Positions 35,852-45,404 are shown, counted from the stretch's first letter. The stretch is DNA of 64,000 nt from Palsa-504 sp963787645 (GCA_963787645.1 CAWBDS010000003.1:930001-994000), one strand, 5' to 3'. Translations and numbers: made by a program. The notes: generated from the sequence alone by a model not told the origin.

Positions 35852-36832
35852 GAGACCGCGCGGATAGGTGATTCGGTTATGGTCGATTCGCTGGCCGGGT
35901 GTCCCATCGGTACAGCGTCCATGCCTCGCGGATCAGCCGGCGGACGGTGATGATGGCGTCGGCGAGGTCGAAGAACGCGTCGATGACGTCCTCGTTGCGC
36001 TCGTAGCAGCGCTGCAGCCGGTTGAAGCTGTTGTGCCAGGCGTTGGTCCGCTCGACGTGCCAGCGCTGCCCGGCCTGGATGGGCGCCTTGGCGCCCTTGT
36101 GCGCGATTTCGCCTTCCAGGCCGCGGGTTTCCAGCTCGTCGCGGGTTTTCTGCGAGTCGTAGCCGGCGTCGAGGTGGACGGTGATGTCATCAGGCAGTGG
36201 CCCGAGGTCATCGAGTTTGTCCAGCGTGGGTGCGAGCAGCGGGGAGTCGTGCCGGTTCGCCGGCGCGAGGACCCGGCCGAGCGGGATGCCGCGGCCCTCG
36301 ACCAGCAAGGACCGTTTCATGCCGAGTTTCCGCCGGTCAACGGGGCTCGGGCCGGCGCACTGCCCGCCGCCGGGCGCCTTGGTGACGCAGCCGTCGACCG
36401 CGAGTTCCTCCAGGACCAGGCCGACGATCCGGTCATAGGACTCGCGGGCGATCTTCTTCAGCTCCGCGAAGATCCCGGCCCTGATCCACTCGCTGCGGCG
36501 CTCGCGGAGCGTGGTGGCACCGCAGGAGCAGTCGGCTATCGACTCATATGAGCAGCCGAACCGCAGGACCTGAATCAGTTTTTCGAAGACGATCCGATCG
36601 CAGACCCGGGGCCGATGGCAGCCGAGCGGATGGGAGGGGGCATAGCGCGGGCGGTCGGGAAGCAGCGCGGCGAACTGGTCCCAGAGGGGCTCCAGCAGCC
36701 ATGATGGTATGGCAGGCACAGGGACTCCAGTGACTACGAAGCGTGGAAACTCCGATGATCACGGAACCTGTGCCTGCACCCGCCCCAGGACACGCCGAAA
36801 CCCCCGCAGATCGCGCCTATCCGCGCGGTCTC
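35852..36832 (-). mobile_element. Complete IS5-family insertion sequence (IS1031-like, TAA target duplication)
   Basis: 981 bp bounded by terminal inverted repeats: 35852-35870 (GAGACCGCGCGGATAGGTG) and 36814-36832 (complement), with one mismatch in 19. The flanks are TAA at 35849-35851 and TAA at 36833-36835, a 3-bp TNA target duplication characteristic of the IS1031 group. One transposase gene fills it. Ends, duplication and ORF are all intact, so insertion is recent or the copy is active. Confidence 0.88.
35877..36719 (-). CDS. IS5-family transposase
   Basis: 280 residues. The N-terminal DUF4096-like domain (WLLEPLWDQFAALLPDR, VFEKLIQVLRFGCSYESIA) is followed by the DDE catalytic core: ELAVDGCVTKAP (first D), HLDAGYDSQKTRDELE (second D), WHVERTNAWHNSFNRL (E). 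It is uninterrupted and begins well inside the inverted repeats. Confidence 0.93.
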   Translation of the reverse strand: MPAIPSWLLEPLWDQFAALLPDRPRYAPSHPLGCHRPRVCDRIVFEKLIQVLRFGCSYESIADCSCGATTLRERRSEWIRAGIFAELKKIARESYDRIVGLVLEELAVDGCVTKAPGGGQCAGPSPVDRRKLGMKRSLLVEGRGIPLGRVLAPANRHDSPLLAPTLDKLDDLGPLPDDITVHLDAGYDSQKTRDELETRGLEGEIAHKGAKAPIQAGQRWHVERTNAWHNSFNRLQRCYERNEDVIDAFFDLADAIITVRRLIREAWTLYRWDTRPANRP

Positions 36833-36861
36833 TAAGTCTCAGCCGGGTCGCGTGCCATTCG

Positions 36862-37141
36862 ATGCCGGCCGGTATGCGCGCCGGTCCCTTGAGGGTCCTT
36901 GCTTTGTCTGCGCGATCCCGGCCGGGGATCCCGCTATCCCCATCACGATGTCTATGAGGATGCTGGCACCATTGCGTTCCTGGCCCGCCGTCCGACGCTG
37001 CTCGGTTACTGCATCGTAGCTCCGAAACGGCACGTCGAAGACTGGGTCGGCGGCATGGGCGAGGAGGAGTTCCTGGGGCTGCAGCGCGTGGTGCGCCGGG
37101 TCGCCGGGGCGGTGGCCAAAGTCGTGCCGGTGACAATTTGA
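36862..37141 (+). pseudogene. Decayed HIT-family hydrolase gene
   Basis: Codons for the N-terminal half of a HIT protein are readable (DVYEDAGTIAFLARRPTLLGYCIVAPKRHVEDW, then EEEFLGLQRVVRRVAGAVAKVVP). The first part (MPAGMRAGPL, then GPCFVCAIPAGDPA) lies in other frames, needing one base restored near 36893 and one near 36928. The C-terminal half with the HxHxH active site is missing and the frame stops at 37141. It sits immediately beside the IS element. Confidence 0.72.
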
Positions 37142-37202
37142 CCGTAACGTTCCCGGAACGCTGTGCACGTAGCGTTACTTCCCATGGTGGGGATACCAGA
37201 CG

Positions 37203-37330
37203 GTGACCGCGTTCGCCGCCCGGCTGAAGGACTCCGTCGACCTGGACGCCGTACAAGCCGACCTGGCCAGCGCGGTCCAACGGACACTGGAGCCCGCCCA
37301 TGTCTCACTGTGGATGAACATCGGCAGGCA
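37203..37330 (+). pseudogene. Fragment of a membrane sensor-like protein C-terminus
   Basis: About 40 codons read TAFAARLKDSVDLDAVQADL and then RTLEPAHVSLWM, a segment I recognise as the cytoplasmic C-terminus of a large actinobacterial membrane-protein family. No upstream coding part is present, and the sequence degrades after 37330. It is part of the debris between the IS element and the VOC gene. Confidence 0.5.
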
Positions 37331-37483
37331 GGCTTCCGAGTCCGGTTTTCCTCATCGTCGCGCCTGCCAGCATCTTTCTGAATCTGATAGGGGTCAATGC
37401 TCGGCGTTGGCCCAGCGTGGCTCCCAGGAGGCGAGGTTAAGCTGCTCGGCTGCGGGGCTGTTTCCTTACGTGCAGGACCACCT

Positions 37484-37876
37484 TCAGTGATCAGGGTTGT
37501 CGGCGATGAGTTCGACTTCGTAGCTATCCGTGTTGGCGAGGTAGGCGGCATAGTGATTCTCGCCGCCCGCATACGGATGCTGGTCGGCGAATAGCAGCGT
37601 CCAGCCGTGGGATAGCGCGGACGCAGCGAGCGCATCGACGCATTGCCGTGCTCCGGCGTGGAAGGCAAGATGATTCAGGCCCGGGCGGAGGCGGTCATGC
37701 TCAGCGGCGGACATGGCCGGTGACTGTTCGATGACGAGGTAGGTTACGCCGAGCCGCCAACTGCATCCGGCTGGCCAGTCCTGGAACGGCTGATAGCCCA
37801 GTTCGCCCAGCAGCCATCCCCATTCAGCCTTACCACGCTCCAGGTCGGGTACCCACAACTCGACGTGATGTAGCAT
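37484..37876 (-). CDS. VOC-family protein
   Basis: 130 residues from the ATG at 37876 (MLHHVELWVPDLERGKAEWGWLLGELGY); a GTG 18 bp upstream is possible. Further motifs are GLNHLAFHAGARQCVDALA and YAAYLANTDSYEVELIAD. This is a complete single-domain glyoxalase fold. Substrate unknown. Confidence 0.8.
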   Translation of the reverse strand: MLHHVELWVPDLERGKAEWGWLLGELGYQPFQDWPAGCSWRLGVTYLVIEQSPAMSAAEHDRLRPGLNHLAFHAGARQCVDALAASALSHGWTLLFADQHPYAGGENHYAAYLANTDSYEVELIADNPDH

Positions 37877-38040
37877 CCCGGTCTCCGGTTCCACGACCAG
37901 GATCGTAACGGAGTACGTCGCAGGGAAGTGAGCTCCAAGACTGGCCCGATGTGGCAGTAAGAACGACTGCTAAGGACGTAGGCGCGGGTCCAACGAGCTG
38001 CCTAGCCATAGGTCAGCGTAGGTTCCGGGGGCAGGCAGCG

Positions 38041-38115
38041 AGCACGCACGTTCTGCCCGAGCTTCGCCAGGAGGCTGCTGACGCCATTGATGAGCTGTTT
38101 GGAGAGCCCGAATGA
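38041..38115 (+). pseudogene. Remnant C-terminus of a tyrosine integrase next to tRNA-Arg
   Basis: About 24 codons read THVLPELRQEAADAIDEL then FGEPE and stop at 38115. This is the characteristic end of actinomycete phage/AICE tyrosine integrases (after the catalytic tyrosine), but the preceding catalytic core is absent or unreadable. It is followed by a direct repeat TTGGCAGCAG (38120-38145), as often seen at integrase arm sites, and then by the 3' end of tRNA-Arg. I infer a decayed integrative element. Confidence 0.6.
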
Positions 38116-38182
38116 GCGGCATTGGCAGCAGTTTTGGCAGCAGTCGCGGCTGCTTCATGATCGCAAGTGGCCTCTGGCCTGG

Positions 38183-38255
38183 CGCGCTCGGAGGGACTCG
38201 AACCCCCAACCTTCTGATCCGTAGTCAGATGCTCTATCCGTTGAGCTACGAGCGC
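38183..38255 (-). tRNA. tRNA-Arg (anticodon ACG)
   Basis: 73 nt cloverleaf on the minus strand: acceptor GCGCTCG/CGAGCGC, D-arm TAGCTCAACGGATAGAGCA, anticodon loop CTACGGA (anticodon ACG), T-arm GGTTCGAGTCCC. CCA is not encoded. It is a common integration site, and its 3' side faces the integrase remnant. Confidence 0.95.
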
Positions 38256-38295
38256 TGGTGCCCCGCTAGTCTACGACACTCGGCGGGCGGAATGG

Positions 38296-39282
38296 TCAGG
38301 TAGCGGACGGGCTCAGCCGCCACAGGTAGGTGCAGCCGTTGCCGTCCGCGGCGGCCAGCAGATCACCGGCTGGGCCGAATGCCACCGCATTCACGCCCCG
38401 GCTGCCCGGGTCGGCGAACGCGGCGGTCAAGCTGCCGCTGACCGTATCCCAGAGGCGGACCTGGCCGTTGCTGTCCCCGGCGGCGAGCAGGGCACCGCCC
38501 GGGGCGAAGGCCACGCCGTTCACGCCCTGGCTGCCCGGATGGGAGAAAGCGGCGGCCAGGGCACTGCTGGCCGTATCCCAGAGGTAGACCTGGCCGTTGC
38601 CGTCGGCGGCGGCCAGGTGAGTGCCGGCCGGAGCGAAGGCTACGGCGTTCACGCCCTGGCTGCCGGGCGCGCCGAACGCGCCGGCCAGCCGGCGGCTGCC
38701 CATGTCCCACAGGTAGACCCAGCCGTTGGCGCAGGCCGCGGCCAGGACCTGGCCGCCCGGGGCGAACGCGACCGCGTAGACGGTGGTCTCGCCCGGGATG
38801 ATGAAGGTGCCCGTGAGCTGGCCGCTGACCACGTCCCACAGGTAGACGCGGCCGTGGGCGCTGCCGGCGGCGAGCAGGTCACCGCCGAGCCCGAAGGCTA
38901 CGTCGTTCAGGCTGCCGTTGCGGCGGGAGACGAACGTGCGGGCCAGCTCGCCGCTGACCAGGTCCCAGAGGTAGGCCCGGCCGTTCCCGTCGGCGGCGGC
39001 TAGCAGTTCGCCGTCCGGGTCGAAGGCCACGCCGAGGACGCCGCGGCTGTCGGGGTGGGCGAAGGCACCCGCCACGCCGCCACCATCCAGGCCCCACAGG
39101 TACGTGGATCCGTTGCCGTCCGCGGCGGCCAGCTGGTCACCGGCCGGGCCGAACGATACCGCGTAGACCGCGCGAGCGCTCGGCACCGCCAGCGCGGCGG
39201 ACAGGGCGGGGCGCAGGCCCACCGGGCCAGACGGCCCGATCGGCTGCGGATCGGGCCGAGCCGGTTCGTCACCCGCAAGCAC
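38296..39282 (-). CDS. Seven-bladed WD40-like beta-propeller protein
   Basis: About 328 residues. Seven successive ~43-residue repeats each end in a (V/T)YLW(D)-type strand and share the core VAFAPxGxLLAAADGNG; the seventh ends YLWRLSPSAT at the stop. A full seven-blade propeller is therefore expected, acting as a protein-binding scaffold. I chose the GTG at 39282 (preceded by GAAGGGGG) because the frame upstream to 39435 is clearly less GC-rich and has no repeat. The N-terminal ~30 residues are unstructured. In actinobacteria such propellers often sit behind kinase or NTPase domains, but here the propeller stands alone. Confidence 0.72.
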   Translation of the reverse strand: MLAGDEPARPDPQPIGPSGPVGLRPALSAALAVPSARAVYAVSFGPAGDQLAAADGNGSTYLWGLDGGGVAGAFAHPDSRGVLGVAFDPDGELLAAADGNGRAYLWDLVSGELARTFVSRRNGSLNDVAFGLGGDLLAAGSAHGRVYLWDVVSGQLTGTFIIPGETTVYAVAFAPGGQVLAAACANGWVYLWDMGSRRLAGAFGAPGSQGVNAVAFAPAGTHLAAADGNGQVYLWDTASSALAAAFSHPGSQGVNGVAFAPGGALLAAGDSNGQVRLWDTVSGSLTAAFADPGSRGVNAVAFGPAGDLLAAADGNGCTYLWRLSPSAT

Positions 39283-39522
39283 GTGCAGAAAGCCCCCTTC
39301 GCCTCGGCGGATTCCATTGTGGCACCAGCAATGGCCTGCGCGGACATCCTCGGATCCCGGTATGTCACGCTCGGTGACAAAAACGGCGCGTTCATGCGCA
39401 ATCAGGCACAGACCTCGGCATATTGTGCTATGCATTCATTACTAATAGGCGTTTTTCGCTGATATCGGCGGGCTCGTGTGCTCTGCTGTGGCGCATGAGC
39501 CGCCGCGACGTGCGGCCGAGGG
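39283..39522. promoter_or_regulatory. AT-rich divergent promoter region
   Basis: 240 bp between the WD40 gene and the anchored hypothetical, with an AT-rich core (39415-39470) that stands out from its surroundings. Divergent promoters are likely here. Individual -10/-35 boxes cannot be assigned with confidence. Confidence 0.35.
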
Positions 39523-40704
39523 GTGGCGACTGTGGGTGAGGACAACCGGCTGACGCCGCCCGGAGGCACGCTGCTGAACATCGACCCGCTGCTGCGGCCG
39601 AACGTGCCGGACGGGCTGGACACGGCCGCGAGTACCGGGTCAGCCGGGGCGAGCGGGTCGGCAGAGACCTCGCGGAACACGGTGGCGGCGGCCGGTAGCG
39701 TGGCATCAGTGGCCACTTCGGGTAAGCGCCCGGCCAGTGTCCCGTCGTGGGGACGGGTGCTGGCGACGACGCTCCGGCTGTGGCTGTTGCGCCAGGTGAC
39801 CGTGCGACGCTGGCGGACGGTCGGCGTGGTCGCGGCGGCCGCGGTGGTGACGGTAGGGGCGCTGGCCCTGGCCGGCGTGTTCAGCGGCACCACGGCCCCA
39901 GCAGCCCGAGCGCAGGCGAGCGCCACGCCCTCCCCGGCGCGGGCCAGCGCGCGACCGAGCGCCGCGCCGACCGGAGCGGCCCAGACCGGGGCAGCACAGA
40001 CCGGGGCGGCCCGGCCCAGCGCTACGCAGGCCGCGGCCGCGACCTGGGTGGCCAGCCAGCTGACCAGTGGCGCGATCATCGGCTGCGACCCGGTGATGTG
40101 CACGGCGCTGCAGGCCCAGGGGGTGACCGCGGCCCGGCTGATGCCGCTGACCCCCGGCACGACCACGCCGCACGGGGCCACCGTCGTGGTGACGTCCGAC
40201 CCGGCGGCCAGCCAGTACGCGCCCGCGGTGATCGCCAGCTTCGGCTCCGGCGCGGCGCTGGTGGACGTGCGGGCCACCGAGCCCGGCGGGGCAGCGGCCT
40301 ATCAGAGCGCACTGCGGGCTGACCAGGCGGCCCGGACCAGCGCCGGCTCGCAACTGCTGCGCAACAAGCGGATCCACTTCAACGCCCAGGACGGGGCCCA
40401 GCTGCGGGCGGGACAGGTCGACGCGCGAGTGCTGGCCACGCTCGCGGTGCTGTCCTCGCAGTACTCCTTTACCGTGACCGCGTTCGGCGATGCCTCCCCG
40501 GGCGTGGCCCCGCTGTACCGGCAAGTGAGCATCACCAGCGCAGCCAAGAACCTGACCGCGGCCCTGGCCCTGGTCCAGGCGCAGGTGCCGCCGTACCTGC
40601 CGGCCCAGGCCGCGATCGCGGGCCCGGCGCTGAGCATCGAGTACGCCGCGCCGAACCCGCTGGGGCTGCTGACCGCGGTCCTGGACGTGGCCGTCCTCCG
40701 CTAG
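39523..40704 (+). CDS. Membrane-anchored hypothetical protein
   Basis: 393 residues from GTG 39523 (a second GTG at 39532 is possible). A polar, Ser/Ala-rich cytoplasmic N-terminus of ~95 residues is followed by one transmembrane helix (TVGVVAAAAVVTVGALALAGVF), an Ala/Pro/Thr-rich linker and an extracellular domain (ATWVASQLTSGAIIGCDPVMCTALQAQGV to the end) with a conserved-looking Cys pair, CDPVMC. The function is unknown. It looks like the C-terminal part of cell-envelope proteins in streptomycetes and relatives. Confidence 0.7.
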   Translation: MATVGEDNRLTPPGGTLLNIDPLLRPNVPDGLDTAASTGSAGASGSAETSRNTVAAAGSVASVATSGKRPASVPSWGRVLATTLRLWLLRQVTVRRWRTVGVVAAAAVVTVGALALAGVFSGTTAPAARAQASATPSPARASARPSAAPTGAAQTGAAQTGAARPSATQAAAATWVASQLTSGAIIGCDPVMCTALQAQGVTAARLMPLTPGTTTPHGATVVVTSDPAASQYAPAVIASFGSGAALVDVRATEPGGAAAYQSALRADQAARTSAGSQLLRNKRIHFNAQDGAQLRAGQVDARVLATLAVLSSQYSFTVTAFGDASPGVAPLYRQVSITSAAKNLTAALALVQAQVPPYLPAQAAIAGPALSIEYAAPNPLGLLTAVLDVAVLR

Positions 40705-40731
40705 GACGGCCCGGGCGCGACGCTCGGCGTC

Positions 40732-40830
40732 CTATCGGTCCTGCGTGAGCGACAGGGTGTTGCCGTCCGGGTCGGTGGCGGCCGCGAAGGCCACCAGATC
40801 ACTCGAGTCCAGCACGATGTGCCCCTCAGC
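40732..40830 (-). pseudogene. Remnant of a VOC-family gene
   Basis: 33 codons on the minus strand read DSSDLVAFAAATDPDGNTLS then LTQDR and stop, the typical C-terminal strand of a glyoxalase-like protein. No upstream part remains. The ~310 bp between neighbouring genes otherwise holds only the start region of the acyltransferase. Confidence 0.5.
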
Positions 40831-40913
40831 AGACGGTGATGCGGCCGGCCTGATCGTATCCGATCGGCGTTACGCGGCGTTTCTCCTGGCTAGAGCGGTA
40901 TCGGCTCGTTAGC

Positions 40914-42921
40914 ATGACTGCCCGAAGGCCTGATCGAGCAGCAATCGGCGGGATACGACACGACCACCACGAATTCGCCTCGACGCGCGCCCGGGCTGGA
41001 TGGAGTACGGGCGCTGGCCGTGCTGGCCGTGATGGGCTTCCATGCGGGCGCTTCGGAACTGTCCGGCGGCTTCCTCGGCGTGGACGTGTTCTTCGTGCTC
41101 AGCGGGTTCCTGATCACGGACCTGCTGGTCAGCCGGCACGACCGGGAAGGCCGGCTGGACCTGAAGGGGTTCTGGGCCCGGCGGGCCCGGCGCCTGCTGC
41201 CCGCGCTGGGCCTGATGCTCGTGGTAGTCACCGCGGCGGCCACGGTGATCGAGCCGGGCCAGCGCGGCTCGCTTCGCCTCGCGCTGCTGGCCGCGGTCAC
41301 CTACACCAGCAACTGGTACCAGATCCTGCACCACGTGTCGTACTTCGCCACGCTCGGGCTGTTCACCGCGCCGCCGCCACTGGACCATCTGTGGTCGCTG
41401 GCCATCGAGGAGCAGTTCTACCTGATCTGGCCGCTGCTGCTATGGCTACTAATTCTTAGGCTGAACGGACGGCGTGCACGCGTCACGGCCACGCTGATCC
41501 TGGCCGCGTTGTCGGCGCTGGCCATGGCGCTGGAGTACTCCCCGTCAGACCCGTCGCTGGTCTACTACGGCACCGATACGCACGCCTCCGCGCTGCTCAT
41601 CGGCGCGGCGCTGGCCCTGGCTTTCCCGCTGGCTACGGTGATGGCCCTGCCGGCCGGGCAGGCCCGGCGGCTGGATTCGGCGGGCGTGGTCGGGCTGGCG
41701 CTGCTGGCCTGGGCCGCGGGGCACTTCTCCGGCAATGACCGGGCGGTGTACCCGGCCGGCCTGATCCTGGCCGCGGTGGGCGCGGCGGGCCTGGTCGCCG
41801 CGGCCGCGGGCACCGGCGTCATCGCGGCGATGACCAGCCTGGCCCCGCTGCGCTGGATCGGGGTCCGCTCCTACGGGATCTACCTGTGGCATTGGCCGGT
41901 GATCGCGCTGGCCGGGGCGATCACCGGCCCCGGGCCCACCTCGCCCTGGCTGTGGCTCATCGAGGCGGGCGTGACGATCGCCCTGGCCTGGGCCTCGTCG
42001 AAGTACGTCGAGACGCCCATCCTGCGGGACGGATTCGTGGCCACCTGCGCCCGGTGGCGGCTGGCCGTGGACGAGGCCCTGCGCCCGGTCAGCGCGCGGC
42101 GGCGGGTCGCGCCCATGGCGCTGGCCGCGGCCGCGCTCATCGCGGTGGCGATGGCCGGATACGGCGTGGCCCGGCCGCCCGGGCCGGCCGCGCCGTCCGG
42201 GTTGCTGCGCCAGGTGGCCGAGGGCCAGCGGATCAGCGCGGCCTCGCAGGCCTCGGCCAGCGCGGCGAGCGGCCAGCCGGCCAGCTCAGCGCCGGCCGGG
42301 ACCGGGGCTTCCGGCGGCGGGCCGTCCGCCTCGCCCGCAGCGGCGTCGCCGGCGCCCGGGTCGGCATGCCGGACCACGGCTACCCAGGTGCCGAAGGTGC
42401 CCGGGCGGCAGGTCACCGCGATCGGGGACTCGGTCATGGTGGCTTCGGCGGCGGCGCTGAACGCGGCCATGCCCGGCATCTACATCAATGCGGAGGTCGG
42501 CCGGGCCATGGTGAACGGGCTGGCGGCGATTCAGAGCCTGGTTGCCCAGGGCGAGCTGCGCCACTACGTGGTGGTCGGGTTGGGCACCAACGGGCCGGTC
42601 AGCGCCGCGCAGATCCGGCAGCTGCGGCGGCTGATCGGGTCCCGGCGGGACCTGATCCTGGTCAACACGTTCGGGCCGATGACCTGGGAGGCTTCGGTCA
42701 ACACGGTGCTGGACTCGGCCGGCCGGCACACCGCCCGCGTGAGCCTGGCCGATTGGCACGCGGCCATCACCGGCCACACCAGCCTGCTCTGGCCGGACGG
42801 CATTCACCCCAAGCCGGCCGGGGCCAGGCTGTACGCCCGGATCGTGCTGGCCGCGATCCAGGCCCAGCTACCGCATACCGGGGCGCCGTCGTGCAGCGGG
42901 CCGGTCAACGGGGCCAGGTAA
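40914..42921 (+). CDS. Acyltransferase-3 membrane protein with C-terminal SGNH domain (start frameshifted)
   Basis: About 660 residues. The OafA/YrhL-type domain has LDGVRALAVLAVMGFHAG, GGFLGVDVFFVLSGFLITD, RRARRLLPAL, LDHLWSLAIEEQFYLIWPLL and about ten helices. The C-terminal part, after an Ala/Ser/Pro linker (~residues 420-470), is an SGNH-like hydrolase (VTAIGDSVMVASAAAL, VVGLGTNGPVS, LLWPDGIHPKPAG). It O-acylates a cell-surface glycan or lipid. The conserved LDGVRAL lies upstream of the first in-frame start (GTG 41020). Reading GGG at 40950-40952 as GG joins it to ATG 40914 (MTARRPDRAAIGGYDTTTT). I read this as a homopolymer error. Confidence 0.85.
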
Positions 42922-42965
42922 CGCGGGCCCATGGCCCGGCTGTACCCGGGCTGCCGGGCGGGGCT

Positions 42966-45404
42966 ATGGTGACCGCTGTGGACCGGTCCGCGGCAGGCAG
43001 CCTGCACGGCTTCCCCGCTATGCTGACCAGCTTCGTGGGCCGGGCCCAGGTGGTGGACGAGGTGGTCGCGCAGCTGGCCGAGAACCGGCTGGTGACGGTG
43101 ACCGGGCCGGGCGGGGCGGGCAAGACCCGGCTGGCGGGCGAGGTGGCCCGGCGGGTGGCGGACCGGTTCGCGGACGGGGTCTGGCTGGCCGAGCTGGCCG
43201 CTGTGCGGGATCCGGCCCAGGTGGCGGCGGTGGTGGGTACGGCGCTGGGCCTGCGCGACCTGCCCTCGGTGGCCGCCGCGGACGCGCTCGCCCAGGCGCT
43301 GGCGCAACGGCACCTGCTGCTGGTGCTGGACAACTGCGAGCACGTGATCGGCGCGGCGGCCGAGCTGTGCGGCCGGATCCTGCTCGGCGCGGACGACGTA
43401 CGGGTGCTGGCCACCAGCCGCGAGCCGTTGCGCATCGCCGGGGAGGTGCGCTACCGGCTGGCCCCGCTGACCCTGCCCAGCCCCGATGACCCGGCCGCCG
43501 CCGCACAGTCCGAAGCGATGGCCCTGTTCGCGGACCGGGCCCGGCGGGTCGACCCGGGATTCGCGCTCGACGAGCAGACCGCGGCCACGGTGGCGCGACT
43601 GGTGGCCCGGCTGGACGGGATGCCGCTGGCCATCGAGCTGGCCGCGGCGCGGGTCGACGCGCTGGGCGTGACGCAGCTGCTGGATCGGATCGACGACCGG
43701 TTCGCGCTGCTGGACGAGGGCGACCGGCTGGCCGAGGAGCGGCAGCGGTCGCTGGCCGGCGCGGTGCGGTGGAGCTATCAGCTGCTGGACGACGCCGAAC
43801 GCCGGGTGTTCCGCGCGGTGTCGGTGTTCCCCGGACCGTTCACGCTGGAGGGCGCCGAGGCGGTGGCCGGTCCCGGAGCCAGCCGGGCGGTGCCGCGGCT
43901 GGTCGACCGCTCGCTGTTGCAGCCGCCCCGGACCGGGCCGGACAACCGGTCCCGGTACCTGATGCTGGAGACGCTGCGGGCCTACGGCGCCCGGCGGCTG
44001 GCCGACGCCGGCGAGGACGACGAGGCCCACGCCGCCCTGGGCGAATACGCGGCCACGATGGCCGGGCAAGCCCTGGTCGAGGTGTACTCGCGCACCCGTG
44101 AGCTGGACGGCCTGCGGCACCTGGACGCCGAGGACGCCACCCTCCGGCACGTGCTGGACTGGGCCCTGGAGCATGACCCGGGCACGGCGGTACGGGTCGG
44201 GCTGAACATCGCCCCCTGGTGGGGCGTGCGGGGACGGCTGAGCAGCCAAGCACCGCTGCTGACCAGGCTGGCCGAGCTGACCGACGCCGGCAGCGTCGAG
44301 TGGTGCGCGGCCCACATGTTCCTGGCCCAGGTGGCCGGGCAAAGCGAGGATCCGGCCGCGGCCCTGCACCACCTCACCATGGCCAGGGACGCCCTCGAGG
44401 ACCCCGCACACGCCGAGGAGGCGGGCGGACCCTGGCTGCTGTCGCTATGCCTGGGTGGCCGGTCGTCGGCGCTGATCCCGCTGGGCCGGGTCGCCGAGGC
44501 CCTCGAGGATAGCCACCGGGCCCTGGACCTGGCCCGCCAGACCGGCATCGGAGGTCTGGAGGCAAGCGCCCTGGCCGCTCTCAGCCTGGCCGTCTGGTAC
44601 GACGACGACCGGGACGGCGCGCTCCGGCTCGCGCGTGAGGCGCTGGCCATCTCCGAGGAGTTCGCGGGTTCGCTCCAGCGCGGCCTGAGCCAGATCGTGA
44701 CCGGGATCCTGACCGAAGCCGGTGACCTGGCCGCCGCCGAGCAGGGCTGCGCGGCCGCCCTGGCCTCGTGCCGGGAGGTGGGCGACCTGACCAACCTGTG
44801 CGGCGCGCTGTGGCACCAGACGATCCTGGACCTGCGGACCGGCCGGATCGACGACGCGCCGGCCCACCTGCGCGAACTGCTGCAGATCGCCACGCAGACC
44901 GGGCTGCGGCCGCTGCTGCCGCCCAGCCTGGACTGCTGCGGCCATCTGTGCGCGGCCACCGGCCGCCCGGCCGAGGCGCTCACCGTGTGGGCCGCGATGT
45001 CGGCCCTGGCCAGTCCCTGGTCCCGCCACGGGGGCCTGAACCCGGACCGCCGGGAGGAACTGCGACGCCAGGCTCGGAAGCTGACCGGGCCGGCGCAGGC
45101 CCAGGCCGCCGAGGCGCGCGGCGCGGCCATGAGCCTGGCCACGGCCACCGAGTACGCCCTGCTCATGGCCGCCCAGCCGGTACCGGCCAGCGGACCGGAC
45201 GGGGCGGGGCTGGCCCGGCTCAGCCCCCGGGAACGTGAGCTGGTCACGCTGGTCGCGCAGGGCCGCACCGACGCGCAGATTGCCGCCGAGCTGTACATCA
45301 CGGTGCGCACGGTCAGCTCGCACCTGGACCGGATCCGGGACAAGACCGGCTGCCGCCGCCGCGCCGAGTTGACCCGGATGGCGCTCAGCGCGGGCCTGGT
45401 CTAG
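42966..45404 (+). CDS. LuxR-family regulator with NB-ARC-like ATPase and TPR-like region
   Basis: 812 residues from ATG 42966. Residues ~15-280 are a predicted signalling ATPase: LTSFVGRAQVVDEV, Walker A VTGPGGAGKTRL, LLVLDNCEHVI (Walker B) and VLATSREPLRIAGE. A winged region (AVRWSYQLLDDAERRVFRAVSVFPGPFTLE) and a long alpha-solenoid (~400-720) follow. The C-terminus is a LuxR HTH (LSPRERELVTLVAQGRTDAQIAAELYITVRTVSSHLDRIRDKT). Large ATP-dependent activators of this type respond to unknown ligands. It lies 58 bp upstream of an SDR gene. Confidence 0.9.
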   Translation: MVTAVDRSAAGSLHGFPAMLTSFVGRAQVVDEVVAQLAENRLVTVTGPGGAGKTRLAGEVARRVADRFADGVWLAELAAVRDPAQVAAVVGTALGLRDLPSVAAADALAQALAQRHLLLVLDNCEHVIGAAAELCGRILLGADDVRVLATSREPLRIAGEVRYRLAPLTLPSPDDPAAAAQSEAMALFADRARRVDPGFALDEQTAATVARLVARLDGMPLAIELAAARVDALGVTQLLDRIDDRFALLDEGDRLAEERQRSLAGAVRWSYQLLDDAERRVFRAVSVFPGPFTLEGAEAVAGPGASRAVPRLVDRSLLQPPRTGPDNRSRYLMLETLRAYGARRLADAGEDDEAHAALGEYAATMAGQALVEVYSRTRELDGLRHLDAEDATLRHVLDWALEHDPGTAVRVGLNIAPWWGVRGRLSSQAPLLTRLAELTDAGSVEWCAAHMFLAQVAGQSEDPAAALHHLTMARDALEDPAHAEEAGGPWLLSLCLGGRSSALIPLGRVAEALEDSHRALDLARQTGIGGLEASALAALSLAVWYDDDRDGALRLAREALAISEEFAGSLQRGLSQIVTGILTEAGDLAAAEQGCAAALASCREVGDLTNLCGALWHQTILDLRTGRIDDAPAHLRELLQIATQTGLRPLLPPSLDCCGHLCAATGRPAEALTVWAAMSALASPWSRHGGLNPDRREELRRQARKLTGPAQAQAAEARGAAMSLATATEYALLMAAQPVPASGPDGAGLARLSPRERELVTLVAQGRTDAQIAAELYITVRTVSSHLDRIRDKTGCRRRAELTRMALSAGLV

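Noticed and set aside
36893..36930. HIT gene as intact with homopolymer errors only
   Set aside because: Even after restoring two bases, the C-terminal half with the active-site histidines is absent.
41886..42965. N-terminal extension of the LuxR-type regulator
   Set aside because: The frame is antiphase to the acyltransferase, has no domain, and the ATPase homology begins just after ATG 42966.
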